From NCBI GenBank assembly GCA_946887105.1, contig CAMPKJ010000054.1, positions 1-23,865 of the forward strand: DNA of 23,865 nucleotides, given 5' to 3'. Position numbers and translations under genes: made by a program. Below are positions 14,178 through 22,543 of this stretch, piece by piece. The notes under the pieces were generated by a model. It had not been told where the DNA came from. It made no database searches and worked only from the letters and a program-made list of their open reading frames with translations. Positions within the stretch are counted from its first letter, which is position 1. Each line of letters opens with the position of its first letter. The DNA comes from an uncultured Acidobacteriota bacterium. Lineage in GTDB: Bacteria > Acidobacteriota > Thermoanaerobaculia > Gp7-AA8.

Positions 14178-15923
14178 GTGAAATCGGTTGCCCTGTTGTT
14201 CACGCTGCTGTCTGCGACGGCTGGCGTCGCCCAGACTCCGTACATCGAGACGTTCGAGCTGCGCCTGCAGAATCTCGACGTCGTGGTCACCGACGCGAAA
14301 GGAAATCCTGTTCGTGGATTGACCAGGGACGACTTCGTGGTCGTCGAGAACGGCAAGCCGCAGGAGATCACGAACTTCGCGATCTACGACCAGGCGGCCG
14401 GCACGGCATCGAGCGCCGCGGAACCGGCTGCTCCTTCCGCGGAAGCGGAAGCGGTGGTCAGTGCGCCGCCGCCGCGCCGCTTCGTCTTCTTCGTCGACGA
14501 GCTCGGCGTGCAGCGCATGGCGCGAAAACGCCTCTACGAAAACGTGAAGGCGTTCGTCGCCGCGATGCGCCCCGGCGACGTCGCGGCCGTGGTGCGGCCG
14601 ACCACGAAAGAGAAGATCGTGCAGGAGTTCACCGGCGATCGCGCTGCCATCGAGCAGGCGCTGAAAGCGGCCATCGATGACGCGGGTGTCGAGCTCTCGG
14701 GATCGAAGCAGGAGATTTCCGCGTTGCGGTGGCAGCTCAGGAATGCCGAGACGCCGCAGTTGCGCCGCGTGGCCAAACGCGAGTATGCCGATGCCTCCGC
14801 GCGCCGTGTCGCGCATCGCCTGGGGCAGCTCCGCGCGCTGACGTCATCGCTGACCGGCGTCGAGGGGAAGAAGATCATCGTGCTCGTCGCGATGGGACTG
14901 ACCGCCAGGCCCGGAAGTGAAGCATGGGATCACGCGGAGATGCTCGGCGCGATCGGACCGGCACCGACGGAGCAACCTCTCGACCGCGCCGACGATTCGA
15001 GAGGTGCACGGATCGTCGACACTGGCGTGTACTCCGAGCCCGACGATCCGGAGCGAACGCAACATCCTGTGATTCGCGATTACACCGCCGACATCCAGGA
15101 AGTGGCGCGCAGTGCCGCCGCCGCCGGTGTGACCATCTACGCGCTCGAGCCCGACGTGCCGCTGGACCTTGCGACCAGACAAAATGTGAGCATTCCCAAC
15201 AAGCCGGGAGGTGGGTTGCCCGATCCCGCTCTGCAGCTGCCACCGTCCTTCCAGAGCGACTTCCTGCAGAACGCCGAGGTGACGCTGGCGACGTTGACGA
15301 AGACCACCGGCGGACAGTGGTTCCGCGGCCTGGCGAACATCGACGACATCTTCCGGCAGGTCGATGAAGACAGCAGTTTCTATTACTCGCTCGCGTATCG
15401 CGCGACGGGTGAGGCCGAGGAAGGGAAGCGCGTCAGCGTGAGCGTGCGCAACCGCCCCGGGCTGCGCGTGCGCACGCGCACCGAGGTGCTGGAGAAAACC
15501 ACCGATCGCGAGATGAGCGACCTGGTCGTGGCCAGCCTGCTCTATCCGCGCACGGTGAACGAGCTCGGCATCACCGTGACGCCGGGTGCGCCGAAGAAAG
15601 ATCGTGGCTTGTACATCGTCCCGGTCGACGTCGTGATTCCGCTGAAGAACCTCACCTTCCTGCCGGTGGACGGCGGCAAATACGTGGCGTCGTTCGACCT
15701 GCACTATGCCGCCGCGGGCGAGCTTCGCGACTTCGGCATGGGCGGCAAGCGGGAGCAGCGCATCGAGCTCACGCCCGAGCAGCACGCGCAACTCGGCACG
15801 ACCACCTATCGCTACAAGACCGGCATCCAGGTCTCGCCGGGACGCGCGCGCATCGCCATCGGCGTGCTCGACACGGCCACGAAGCTGACCGGGTTCCGAA
15901 CCGTCGAGGTCCTCGCGCAATGA
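14178..15923 (+). CDS. VWA-domain secreted protein, tandem copy 2
   Basis: 581 aa, starting at GTG 14178, 21 nt after copy 1, with GAGGT upstream as a ribosome site. The signal peptide is MKSVALLFTLLSATAGVAQ. It has the same architecture as copy 1: shared N-terminal block (YIETFELRLQNLDVVVTDAKG), VWA strand FVFFVDELGV with DE at 107-108 in place of the MIDAS DxSxS, a GKKIIVLVAMGL strand, VTIYALEPD, FYYSLAYRATG, and the conserved C-terminal beta domain. This copy has the most altered MIDAS region (DELG). The linker between strands (about 250-290, EQPLDRADDSRGARIVDTG) is unique to it. Its stop overlaps copy 3 by four bases. Confidence 0.9.
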   Translation: MKSVALLFTLLSATAGVAQTPYIETFELRLQNLDVVVTDAKGNPVRGLTRDDFVVVENGKPQEITNFAIYDQAAGTASSAAEPAAPSAEAEAVVSAPPPRRFVFFVDELGVQRMARKRLYENVKAFVAAMRPGDVAAVVRPTTKEKIVQEFTGDRAAIEQALKAAIDDAGVELSGSKQEISALRWQLRNAETPQLRRVAKREYADASARRVAHRLGQLRALTSSLTGVEGKKIIVLVAMGLTARPGSEAWDHAEMLGAIGPAPTEQPLDRADDSRGARIVDTGVYSEPDDPERTQHPVIRDYTADIQEVARSAAAAGVTIYALEPDVPLDLATRQNVSIPNKPGGGLPDPALQLPPSFQSDFLQNAEVTLATLTKTTGGQWFRGLANIDDIFRQVDEDSSFYYSLAYRATGEAEEGKRVSVSVRNRPGLRVRTRTEVLEKTTDREMSDLVVASLLYPRTVNELGITVTPGAPKKDRGLYIVPVDVVIPLKNLTFLPVDGGKYVASFDLHYAAAGELRDFGMGGKREQRIELTPEQHAQLGTTTYRYKTGIQVSPGRARIAIGVLDTATKLTGFRTVEVLAQ

Positions 15924-17632
15924 GGCGAGCGGCGGCAGTCTTCGCTGCCGTCGCATTCGCGACGGCGCTTCCGGCACAGCAGGGGTACTTCGAAACGTTC
16001 GAAGTACGCCTGCACAATCTCGACGTCGTCGTCACCGACGCAAAGGACAATCCGGTGCGCGGTCTGACGAAAGATGACTTTCTCGTTTTCGAAGACGGCG
16101 TCCAGAAGACCATCACCAACTTTTCGCTCTACGACGAAGGCACCTCCCGCGTCTCCAGCGCGCATGCAACGGCAGCCGCCGAGACGCCGCCGGCGGTCGA
16201 GGAGCAGCAGCCGCCGCCGCGCCGTTTCGTTTTCTTCGTCGATGACATGGCGGTGCAGCAGAACGCGCGACAGAACCTGATCCGTCACGCGACCTCGCTC
16301 GTCGATCAGTTGCGCGACGGCGACATGGCCGCGGTCGTTCGTCCGACCGGCGCGAACCGCGTCGCGCAGGACTACACGACCGACAAAGCTGCGCTGCGCA
16401 ACGTGCTGACCGCGGCCATCGAGTCGTGCACGATCCGCGGCGACGCGCCGGGCCTGCAGGAGATGCTGCAGTTGTCGCGCTCCCTCGCCGTCGCCCACAA
16501 CAAGGACGAGCAAGATCACGCGAAAGGCATTTACGCGCAGCAGGTCCGCGACCGCGTGCAGCAACGCCTGTCGCAGTTGCGCGCGCTGATCGGATCGATG
16601 GCGGGCGTCGAAGGACGCAAGGTCGTGGTGGTGATCACGGCCGGGTTGCCGTCGTATCCCGGCCGCGATGCCATCGACTTCGAAGAGCAGATGAAGGGAG
16701 CGGTACGCCAGGTGACGGAGTGGGGACAGACCGGTGATTTCGGCCCGCTCATCGACGACCTCGCGCGCACCGCGGCTTCGCACGGCGTGACGATCTACGC
16801 GCTCGAGCCCGAGGTGCCGGCCAGCCCCGCCGTGCACAAAGGCGCGGCATCGCGGACGGTCGGCACCACACAGCGAAACAGGCCCGGCGCCCTCGTCGAC
16901 ATTCGCGATCCAGGACCTTCGCTGCACGTGGCGGGATCGCAGATCATGCCCTCGCAGATGTTGCCCGAGCTGCTGCACTATCGAGGAGAGACGCTGACGT
17001 CGCTCACGGAGAAAACGGGCGGCAAGTGGTTCCGCGGCGCGGGCACGATCGACGACGTCTTCCGCCAGGTGGCTTCCGACATGCGCGTCTACTACTCGCT
17101 CGCGTATCGCGCCACCGGCACGCGCGATAAACCGCGCCGCATCGAAGTGCGCATCCGCAACCGTCCCGAACTGCGCGCGCGCACGCGCACCGACGTCATC
17201 GAGCGTCCGCCGGATCGCGAGATGGCCGACATCACGTTCGCGAATCTGCTCTTTCCTCGCGATCACAACGAGTTGAAGATCGCGGCAGCTACGGGCAAGC
17301 CGGCCGGCGACGGAAGGGTCTACACCGTGCCCCTCGATATCGTGATCCCGCTCGACAAACTGACGTTTGCGGCAATCGATGGCGGCAAGTACGCGGCCAT
17401 CGCCGACATTCACTTCGCCGCCGCGGGTGTGATGAACAACTTCACCACCTCGGGCAGGCACCGGCAGAACATCGAGATCACCGCAGAGCAGCATGCCGCG
17501 CGCGCGGGGATGACCACCCGCTTCAAAACCGGCATTCGAGTGCCGCGCGGACGCACCCGCATCGCCGTCGGCGTGATGGATGAAGCATCCCGCGTGGCGG
17601 GATTCACGAACCTGGAGGTCGTAAGCGAATGA
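15920..17632 (+). CDS. VWA-domain secreted protein, tandem copy 3
   Basis: 570 aa, start overlapping the copy 2 stop (ATGA). The signal peptide (MRRAAAVFAAVAFATALPA) is followed by QQGYFETFEVRLHNLDVVVT. The VWA domain shows FVFFVDDMAV (DD at 108-109), GRKVVVVITAGLP, GVTIYALEPE and YYSLAYRATG, then the C-terminal domain with RTRTDVIERPPDREMAD. Of the four it is closest to copy 4 in the N-terminal block and MIDAS sequence. It belongs to the same transcript as its neighbours judging by the overlaps, so the products may be needed together, perhaps as a hetero-oligomer; this is inference. Confidence 0.9.
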   Translation: MRRAAAVFAAVAFATALPAQQGYFETFEVRLHNLDVVVTDAKDNPVRGLTKDDFLVFEDGVQKTITNFSLYDEGTSRVSSAHATAAAETPPAVEEQQPPPRRFVFFVDDMAVQQNARQNLIRHATSLVDQLRDGDMAAVVRPTGANRVAQDYTTDKAALRNVLTAAIESCTIRGDAPGLQEMLQLSRSLAVAHNKDEQDHAKGIYAQQVRDRVQQRLSQLRALIGSMAGVEGRKVVVVITAGLPSYPGRDAIDFEEQMKGAVRQVTEWGQTGDFGPLIDDLARTAASHGVTIYALEPEVPASPAVHKGAASRTVGTTQRNRPGALVDIRDPGPSLHVAGSQIMPSQMLPELLHYRGETLTSLTEKTGGKWFRGAGTIDDVFRQVASDMRVYYSLAYRATGTRDKPRRIEVRIRNRPELRARTRTDVIERPPDREMADITFANLLFPRDHNELKIAAATGKPAGDGRVYTVPLDIVIPLDKLTFAAIDGGKYAAIADIHFAAAGVMNNFTTSGRHRQNIEITAEQHAARAGMTTRFKTGIRVPRGRTRIAVGVMDEASRVAGFTNLEVVSE

Positions 17633-19287
17633 GAACGCGTCGCCTTTTTCCCGCAGTGGTGATCTTCGCGGCCGTTGCCGCGTTCGGACAGCAACAGCCG
17701 TACTTCGAGACGTTCGAGGTGCGGCTGCACAACCTCGAGGTGCAGGTCACGGACGCGAACGGCAATCCGGTGCGCGGGCTGTCCAGCGACGACTTCATCG
17801 TGCTCGAGAATGGTGTCGAGCAGAACGTCACGAACTTCTCGGTGTTCGAGAGCAGTCAGTCGGAACGGACTGCCGAAACTCCTCAGCGTCCCTCCGTGCA
17901 GGGTGACGAGCCGCCGCCACCGCCGCGGCGCTTCGTCTTCTTCGTGGACGACATGAGCCTCCGCAAGACCGTCCGGAAGGCTCTGATCGAGAACGCAAAC
18001 GCGGTGCTCGATCAGATGCAGCCGGGCGACCTTGCCGCGGTGGTCCGTCCCGATGGCGGGAACCGGATGCCGCAGCCGTTCACGACCGACACCGCGTCCG
18101 CACGCAAAGTGCTGGCGGAAGTGATCGAATCGTGCACGCTCGGCTTCACCGACTTCGACGAATACACGCGCCGCTCGCTCAGCGCATTCGCCATGCGCGA
18201 TTTGCGATACAACCAGAGCCTGTACGCGTATCAGTCGAGCGAGCGCGTTCAGCAGCGGCTCGCGCAACTGCGTGCGCTCATCGGCTCGATGGCAGGAATC
18301 GAAGGTCGCAAGGTGGTGGTCCTGCTCACCGATGGACTGCCTTCCATCCCCGGCCGCATCGGCATCAACCCGCTCGATCAGATGCGCCTCGGCGACGAGC
18401 AGCCGGTGACCGAATGGGGTCCCATCGGCGATTTCAACCCGCTCATCGACGAGCTCGGACGCACCGCCGCGAAGAACGGGGTGACGATCTACGCGCTGGA
18501 ACCGCAGATTCCACTCGCCAGCGCCTTGCGCGGGCGCACGGCCACGAACGCCGAGCGCGTCGCCAGAACGGACGCGCAGAAACTCGCTTCGCCGATCGTG
18601 CGGACCGATGCGTTCGGCGAGTTGATGCACTTCCGCGGGCAGACGCTGCAATCGCTCGCGGAAAAGACAGGCGGCCATTGGACGCGCGGCTCGGCGATGA
18701 TCGACGACCTCTTCCAGCAGGTCGTGACGGACGTCCGCTTCTACTACTCGCTTGGCTATCGCGCGACGGAAGATGCGACGAAACCGCGCAAGGTGAAGGT
18801 GCTGGTCCGCAATCGTCCGGAGCTGCACGTGCGCACGCGCAGCGAGGTCATCGACCGTGCGCCGGAGCGGGAGATGGGCGATCTCGTCGCGTCGACGCTG
18901 CTCTATCCGCGCAACGTGAACGAGCTGCGCATGGCCGTGGAAATGGGCAAGCCGCAGCGCGGGAGATCGACCGTCTACGTTCCGGTCGAGGTGGTGATTC
19001 CGCTCGAGACCCTGACTTTCTTCCGTACACAGGACGGCGACAGATACGCCGCCACGATCGACATCCACCACGCCACGTCCGGCTTCGAGCGTTCGTCGAT
19101 GACGTCGGGCCGCCAGCGCCAGACGTTCGAAATCTCCGAGGCTGATTACGCCCGGCGTCATGGAATGACGTACCGGTTCAAGAGCGGCGTGGAAGTGTGG
19201 CCGGGGAAGACGCGCATCGCCATCGGCGCGATGGATACCGCATCGCATCTGGTGGGATTCCGCACCGTGAACGTGGACGCGCGCTAG
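17629..19287 (+). CDS. VWA-domain secreted protein, tandem copy 4
   Basis: 552 aa, start overlapping the copy 3 stop (ATGA). The leader is MRTRRLFPAVVIFAAVAAFG, then QQQPYFETFEVRLHNLEVQVT. VWA landmarks are FVFFVDDMSL (DDMS at 107-110), GRKVVVLLTDGLPSIPGR, GVTIYALEPQ and FYYSLGYRATE; it is the only copy with the consensus YYSLGY and TDGLP forms. The C-terminal domain follows as in the other copies. It is the last gene of the array; a perfect 10-bp hairpin starts 4 nt after the stop codon. Confidence 0.9.
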   Translation: MRTRRLFPAVVIFAAVAAFGQQQPYFETFEVRLHNLEVQVTDANGNPVRGLSSDDFIVLENGVEQNVTNFSVFESSQSERTAETPQRPSVQGDEPPPPPRRFVFFVDDMSLRKTVRKALIENANAVLDQMQPGDLAAVVRPDGGNRMPQPFTTDTASARKVLAEVIESCTLGFTDFDEYTRRSLSAFAMRDLRYNQSLYAYQSSERVQQRLAQLRALIGSMAGIEGRKVVVLLTDGLPSIPGRIGINPLDQMRLGDEQPVTEWGPIGDFNPLIDELGRTAAKNGVTIYALEPQIPLASALRGRTATNAERVARTDAQKLASPIVRTDAFGELMHFRGQTLQSLAEKTGGHWTRGSAMIDDLFQQVVTDVRFYYSLGYRATEDATKPRKVKVLVRNRPELHVRTRSEVIDRAPEREMGDLVASTLLYPRNVNELRMAVEMGKPQRGRSTVYVPVEVVIPLETLTFFRTQDGDRYAATIDIHHATSGFERSSMTSGRQRQTFEISEADYARRHGMTYRFKSGVEVWPGKTRIAIGAMDTASHLVGFRTVNVDAR

Positions 19288-19291
19288 CGTG

Positions 19292-19315
19292 GAGAGGTGG
19301 CGGCGGCCACCTCTC
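19292..19315. terminator. Bidirectional hairpin between convergent genes
   Basis: GAGAGGTGGC (19292-19301), a 4-nt loop GGCG, and GCCACCTCTC (19306-19315) form a perfect 10-bp GC-rich stem in the 36-nt gap between two convergent genes. No T-run follows on either strand, so it is a stem-only terminator candidate. Confidence 0.6.
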
Positions 19316-19323
19316 GACACGAT

Positions 19324-20910
19324 CTAACGCACGTCGCGCAATGGCTTCTCGACGGTGCGGCCGTTTGCTTTCCGGAACTCGATCACCGGACGCAATGCAT
19401 GCGGCTGCACCTGGATGCGCACGTCGACGTCGTTGTTCGCGCACGTATCGGGGAAGAACCGCTGCCCATTTTCCAGATAGATCCCGGTGTGGATCCGGTA
19501 CCAGCGGTTGATCTGCATCAGCTCGTTGGCGATGTTGAAGAAGTTCGGTGATGGCGCGTTGCCGTTGGCGGACCACGTCACCCAGTGATCGAGGCCGACC
19601 TGCGGCCCGCCGGTCGGGGTGTTGCCGGTGCCGGCGTCGTTCACGCGGAAGTGAATGGTGATCGCCGTGATCGCGGAGTTCATCGCGTTGAGATAGTCGA
19701 TGTACGCCTGCATCTGCGTGTGCAGGGACACGAACGGCTGGAACTTCAACGTGTACGGATCGCCGATGCCGCCACTGCCCGAGTAGAAGAGCATGTCTTC
19801 GAGCTTCGTCGAGTTCCAGGGCGGGCAGCAGGGATCGCTCGGCGGCACGCTCACGATCGCGGGGCACCGGTCCGGCGCCGCGGCCACGTATTGCGTGAAC
19901 GAGCGTTCCTCGCCCGTGCCGATCGTGATGGCCGTCTCCGGCGTCAGGCCGTAGAAATATGCGACCGAGGTGTCATCCTCGCTGCCGCTGCCCCGCGCGC
20001 CACACAGTGCGGCGTCTTGCAGCGCGGGCAGCCAGCGGCTCGAAATGAGGGAACGCCAGCGGCCGAACTGCAGCAACTCCGGCGCGGTCGGTGGAGGAAA
20101 GAGCGACGACGGCGGCGCCACGGTCCCGGCCACGAGATAGAGCGGTTGTCCGGTGCAACCGCTTGCCACCGGCGTCACGCTGCCCGGACATCCCGTGGCC
20201 ACCGGATCGTGATTGATGACGTACGTCGACGGATAGGCACCGTCGCGCGATCCGTCCGCGGTCAGATTCATCGAACGGTCGCAGGCAACGGTGGGCGAGT
20301 CGCAACTCCCGAAGTACGGTCCGTCGTCGCCTTCGATCTGCCAGTCCCAATGCTTGCGCAGGCCGAACGCGAACGTGCCGGAACCGCGGTTGCGGACCGT
20401 GTGCGTTTCGCGAATGACCGTGTTGTCGATGGTCTCGCTGCCGTCCACCGGCCCGACGATGACCATCTCCTGCACGAAGTCGATGGACGGACCGGTCGCA
20501 CCATCCTGGAACGACCACGTCAGCCGGTATCCGGTGGTCGCATTGCCGAAGAGGATCGGCGTGACCAGCGGCGGCGTCGCACACAGCGGGCTCGTGGTCG
20601 CCGCTCCGGTCGTGATCGGCACCGTCGCGTAATAGCTGTCGGTCGTGTACGACCGCAGGATCGTGTTCGACGTGCCCTGCCCATAGAGCACGTTCTTTCC
20701 CGGGCCGGCGGGGTGCAGGGCCGCGGTTCGTGCGGTCCACGTGCCGCAGTTCGGCGACGCGGGATCGTCTTCGACGAAGATCGAATAGATGCCGTTCCCC
20801 GCTTGCAGGATCGCGTCGGTGGCGACGGTTCGATGCTTGTCGAGGACTGCTGCCGAAGCGTGAGACGCAAGAATGAAGAAGGAAAACAGAAACGAAAGAA
20901 TGGGTTTCAT
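19324..20910 (-). CDS. Secreted protein of unknown function
   Basis: 528 aa, family not recognised. A clear signal peptide (MKPILSFLFSFFILASHASA) predicts export. The mature protein is rich in Cys, Pro, Gly, Ser and Thr (for example SPNCGTW, CDSPTVACDRS, DPCCPPW), suggesting disulfides in an oxidising compartment. The middle (about 145-200, GPVDGSETIDNTVIRETHTV then FAFGLRKHWDWQIEG) reads like a beta-sandwich of a surface or structural protein. The C-terminal part (about 395-510) includes HTQMQAYIDYLNAMNSAITA and RWYRIHTGIYLENGQRFFP. No catalytic motif is evident. GGAGGT 7 nt before the ATG is the best ribosome site in the window. It follows the histidine kinase gene on the same strand by 55 nt and may be read from the same transcript. 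Confidence 0.8.
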   Translation of the reverse strand: MKPILSFLFSFFILASHASAAVLDKHRTVATDAILQAGNGIYSIFVEDDPASPNCGTWTARTAALHPAGPGKNVLYGQGTSNTILRSYTTDSYYATVPITTGAATTSPLCATPPLVTPILFGNATTGYRLTWSFQDGATGPSIDFVQEMVIVGPVDGSETIDNTVIRETHTVRNRGSGTFAFGLRKHWDWQIEGDDGPYFGSCDSPTVACDRSMNLTADGSRDGAYPSTYVINHDPVATGCPGSVTPVASGCTGQPLYLVAGTVAPPSSLFPPPTAPELLQFGRWRSLISSRWLPALQDAALCGARGSGSEDDTSVAYFYGLTPETAITIGTGEERSFTQYVAAAPDRCPAIVSVPPSDPCCPPWNSTKLEDMLFYSGSGGIGDPYTLKFQPFVSLHTQMQAYIDYLNAMNSAITAITIHFRVNDAGTGNTPTGGPQVGLDHWVTWSANGNAPSPNFFNIANELMQINRWYRIHTGIYLENGQRFFPDTCANNDVDVRIQVQPHALRPVIEFRKANGRTVEKPLRDVR

Positions 20911-20917
20911 GAGCGCT

Positions 20918-20923
20918 ACCTCC
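20918..20923 (-). promoter_or_regulatory. Strong Shine-Dalgarno of the secreted protein, possibly sequestered
   Basis: GGAGGT on the minus strand, 7 nt before ATG 20910. CGGAG overlapping it (20920-20924) can pair with CTCCG at 20936-20940; a competing pairing CCGTC/GACGG uses 20922-20926 and 20940-20944. Farther upstream, CTCAA/TTGAG (20946-20962) forms another small stem. Regulation is speculative. Confidence 0.4.
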
Positions 20924-20965
20924 GTCGGGTAGTGCCGGAGACGGGCTCAACGTTTCATTGAGGAT

Positions 20966-22000
20966 TCAGGCCGCCACGCGTTTCACCGGCAATCGCAGCA
21001 CCATGCTCGTGCCCACGCCTTCGATGGAGGCCACGCTCACCTCGCCGCCGTGCGCCTCGACCACCTGCTTGACGATGTACAGGCCGAGGCCCGTGCCGCC
21101 GCCACCGCGGAGCGATTTGGTCCCGCTCTGCTTGTATTTCTCGAAGATCTGATCGATCTCCTCGGCGCGCATGCCCATCCCGGTGTCGGTCACGGTCACG
21201 ACGATCGCCTCCGGCACGTCGCCGTTGCGCACGATCTGCGCGCCGACGGAGATCAGCCCCTTCTTCGGGGTGAACTTCAACGAGTTCGAGATCAGGTTGA
21301 TCACCGCCTGCGTCAGTTTCTCGACGCTGCCGATGATCTGCGGGACGTCGCGGCCGTGCGCGCTGAGCAGGAAGATCTCATCGCGCGAGGCCACGGACTG
21401 CAAGCTGCGCACGGCGCGTTTGAGCACGCCCGCCACGCGCACCGGCTCCGCTTCGACGGTGAAGTTGCCCGACTGGATCTTCGAGAAGTCGAGCAGCTCG
21501 TTGATCAGTCCCATCATCCGTTCCGACTCGCGATGTGCTTCCTGCAGCAGGTCGGAGTAGAGGGAGTCGAGCTTGTTGCCTTCCTGCGCCAGCACGAACT
21601 CGAGCGTGCCCTGGATGCCGGACAGCGGTCCGCGGAGGTCGTGCACGATCTGCGCGGTGAAGTCCGATTTCGACTGTTCGGCCTCGCGCTGCCTGGTCAC
21701 GTCTTCGAACAGCAGCGCCACGCCCGCGCCGTCATCGTCATCGAGACGCATGATCCGATCGATGCGATAGACGCGGCCTTCGATCTCGACGTCGATGGTG
21801 CGCTGCTCCTCGGCCTCCATGAAGAAGCCCTGCAGCCATCCGCGCTCGCCCGCGACGGCGCGGGATGCTTCCTTGAGCCACTCCTCGGCGTCGGAGCCGA
21901 ACGCAGCATCGAAGGCGCGATTGCGATAACGGATCGCGCCGTTGTCGCCGACCACGGTGATGGAGGAAGCGAGATGATCGAGGAGCTGCGCGTATTTCAT
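20966..22000 (-). CDS. Soluble PAS-domain sensor histidine kinase
   Basis: 344 aa. No membrane segment is present, so it should sense a cytoplasmic signal. Residues 1-105 form a PAS-like domain (ITVVGDNGAIRYRNRAFDAAFG and GVALLFEDVT). HisKA follows with the phospho-acceptor H120 in IVHDLRGPLSGIQGTLE. The HATPase domain has the N box NLISNSLKFTPKKG (235-248), G1 DTGMGM (272-277) and G2 GGGGTGLGLYIV (299-310). The start ATG 22000 overlaps the stop of the upstream small gene by four bases; longer reading frames upstream lie antisense or out of frame to that gene. No response regulator is encoded in the window, so its partner is elsewhere (orphan kinase). Confidence 0.92.
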   Translation of the reverse strand: MKYAQLLDHLASSITVVGDNGAIRYRNRAFDAAFGSDAEEWLKEASRAVAGERGWLQGFFMEAEEQRTIDVEIEGRVYRIDRIMRLDDDDGAGVALLFEDVTRQREAEQSKSDFTAQIVHDLRGPLSGIQGTLEFVLAQEGNKLDSLYSDLLQEAHRESERMMGLINELLDFSKIQSGNFTVEAEPVRVAGVLKRAVRSLQSVASRDEIFLLSAHGRDVPQIIGSVEKLTQAVINLISNSLKFTPKKGLISVGAQIVRNGDVPEAIVVTVTDTGMGMRAEEIDQIFEKYKQSGTKSLRGGGGTGLGLYIVKQVVEAHGGEVSVASIEGVGTSMVLRLPVKRVAA

Positions 22001-22404
22001 GACGGCACCGTGATGGCGCGCTCGTGCTGGAGCTTGGCCAGGATGAAGATGGTCGTGAAGTGATCGAACGGGCTGAGGATCATCAGCTTCTGCACGTCCA
22101 TCCGGCCGTCGATGAGCGAGACCAGATAGCCTTCCTGGGCGGTGAGGTTGAAGCGGTCGAAGTGCGACAGGAACTCGGCGGTGAGCTTCGGCACCGCCTG
22201 CATGCCACGCGGGTGCGCCAGGAAATCGCGCACGATGGTGTTGCGCACGATTTCCACGTACCCGCGCAGCGAAAGGTCGGTTGGATACGCACGGCTCGCC
22301 TCGAGCAGTTTTTCGTACGTGTGCCAGACGCCGTTCTGCTTGAGCGACTCCGCGACCCGGCGGGACCAGTCCTGGCGCGGGCGGGAGATGGATGGGGCGG
22401 ACAT
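21997..22404 (-). CDS. Small protein co-transcribed with the histidine kinase
   Basis: 135 aa, not confidently assigned. It is soluble and mostly helical. The segment at about 87-128 (NLTAQEGYLVSLIDGRMDVQ followed by KLMILSPFDHFTTIFIL) resembles the winged-helix-like tail found in some DUF4388/PATAN-type bacterial signalling proteins ('EGxxLSxIDG...'). The N-terminal half (WSRRVAESLKQNGVWHTYEK) has no clear relative. The four-base overlap with the kinase start suggests stoichiometric production and a direct partnership, such as a kinase regulator or scaffold; this is inference. TAGAAT lies 9 nt before ATG 22404 and there is no Shine-Dalgarno sequence. Confidence 0.8.
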   Translation of the reverse strand: MSAPSISRPRQDWSRRVAESLKQNGVWHTYEKLLEASRAYPTDLSLRGYVEIVRNTIVRDFLAHPRGMQAVPKLTAEFLSHFDRFNLTAQEGYLVSLIDGRMDVQKLMILSPFDHFTTIFILAKLQHERAITVPS

Positions 22405-22413
22405 GTTGGTGGG

Positions 22414-22419
22414 ATTCTA
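22414..22419 (-). promoter_or_regulatory. Putative -10 box of the PAS-kinase operon
   Basis: TAGAAT on the minus strand (five of six to TATAAT), 9 nt before the ATG. The expected -35 position falls inside the left arm of hairpin element D and has no good match. Confidence 0.45.
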
Positions 22420-22422
22420 CAA

Positions 22423-22499
22423 GGCGTTGGGCGTTAGGCGTTGGGCGTTTGGGACGCAGCGCTCTGGCGAGACCGCCCGAAAGCCTAACGCCCAACGCC
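22423..22499. repeat. Hairpin element D of heptamer (GGCGTTN) units
   Basis: The left side is four tandem 7-bp units GGCGTTG, GGCGTTA, GGCGTTG, GGCGTTT (22423-22450). The right side (22483-22499) carries two full units plus part of a third in reverse complement. The outer 17 bases pair perfectly across a 43-nt loop. It occupies most of the divergent gap between the kinase operon and the PBP gene. The design parallels elements A-C with a different unit. Confidence 0.85.
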
Positions 22500-22508
22500 A
22501 TCCGCGGG

Positions 22509-22538
22509 ATGACACCACCCCGAGATAGTGGTTAACTT
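22509..22538 (+). promoter_or_regulatory. Putative promoter of the penicillin-binding protein gene
   Basis: ATGACA at 22509-22514 (five of six to TTGACA), followed by TAACTT at 22533-22538 (TANNNT form; the overlapping TTAACT gives a 17-nt spacer). Only 5 nt precede GTG 22544. There is no Shine-Dalgarno sequence. Confidence 0.35.
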
Positions 22539-22543
22539 CTTCC

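Noticed and set aside
12378..14816. 812-codon minus-strand frame across VWA copies 1 and 2
   Set aside because: Shadow of two conserved paralogues; the similar frames opposite copies 2-4 arise from the same codon pattern.
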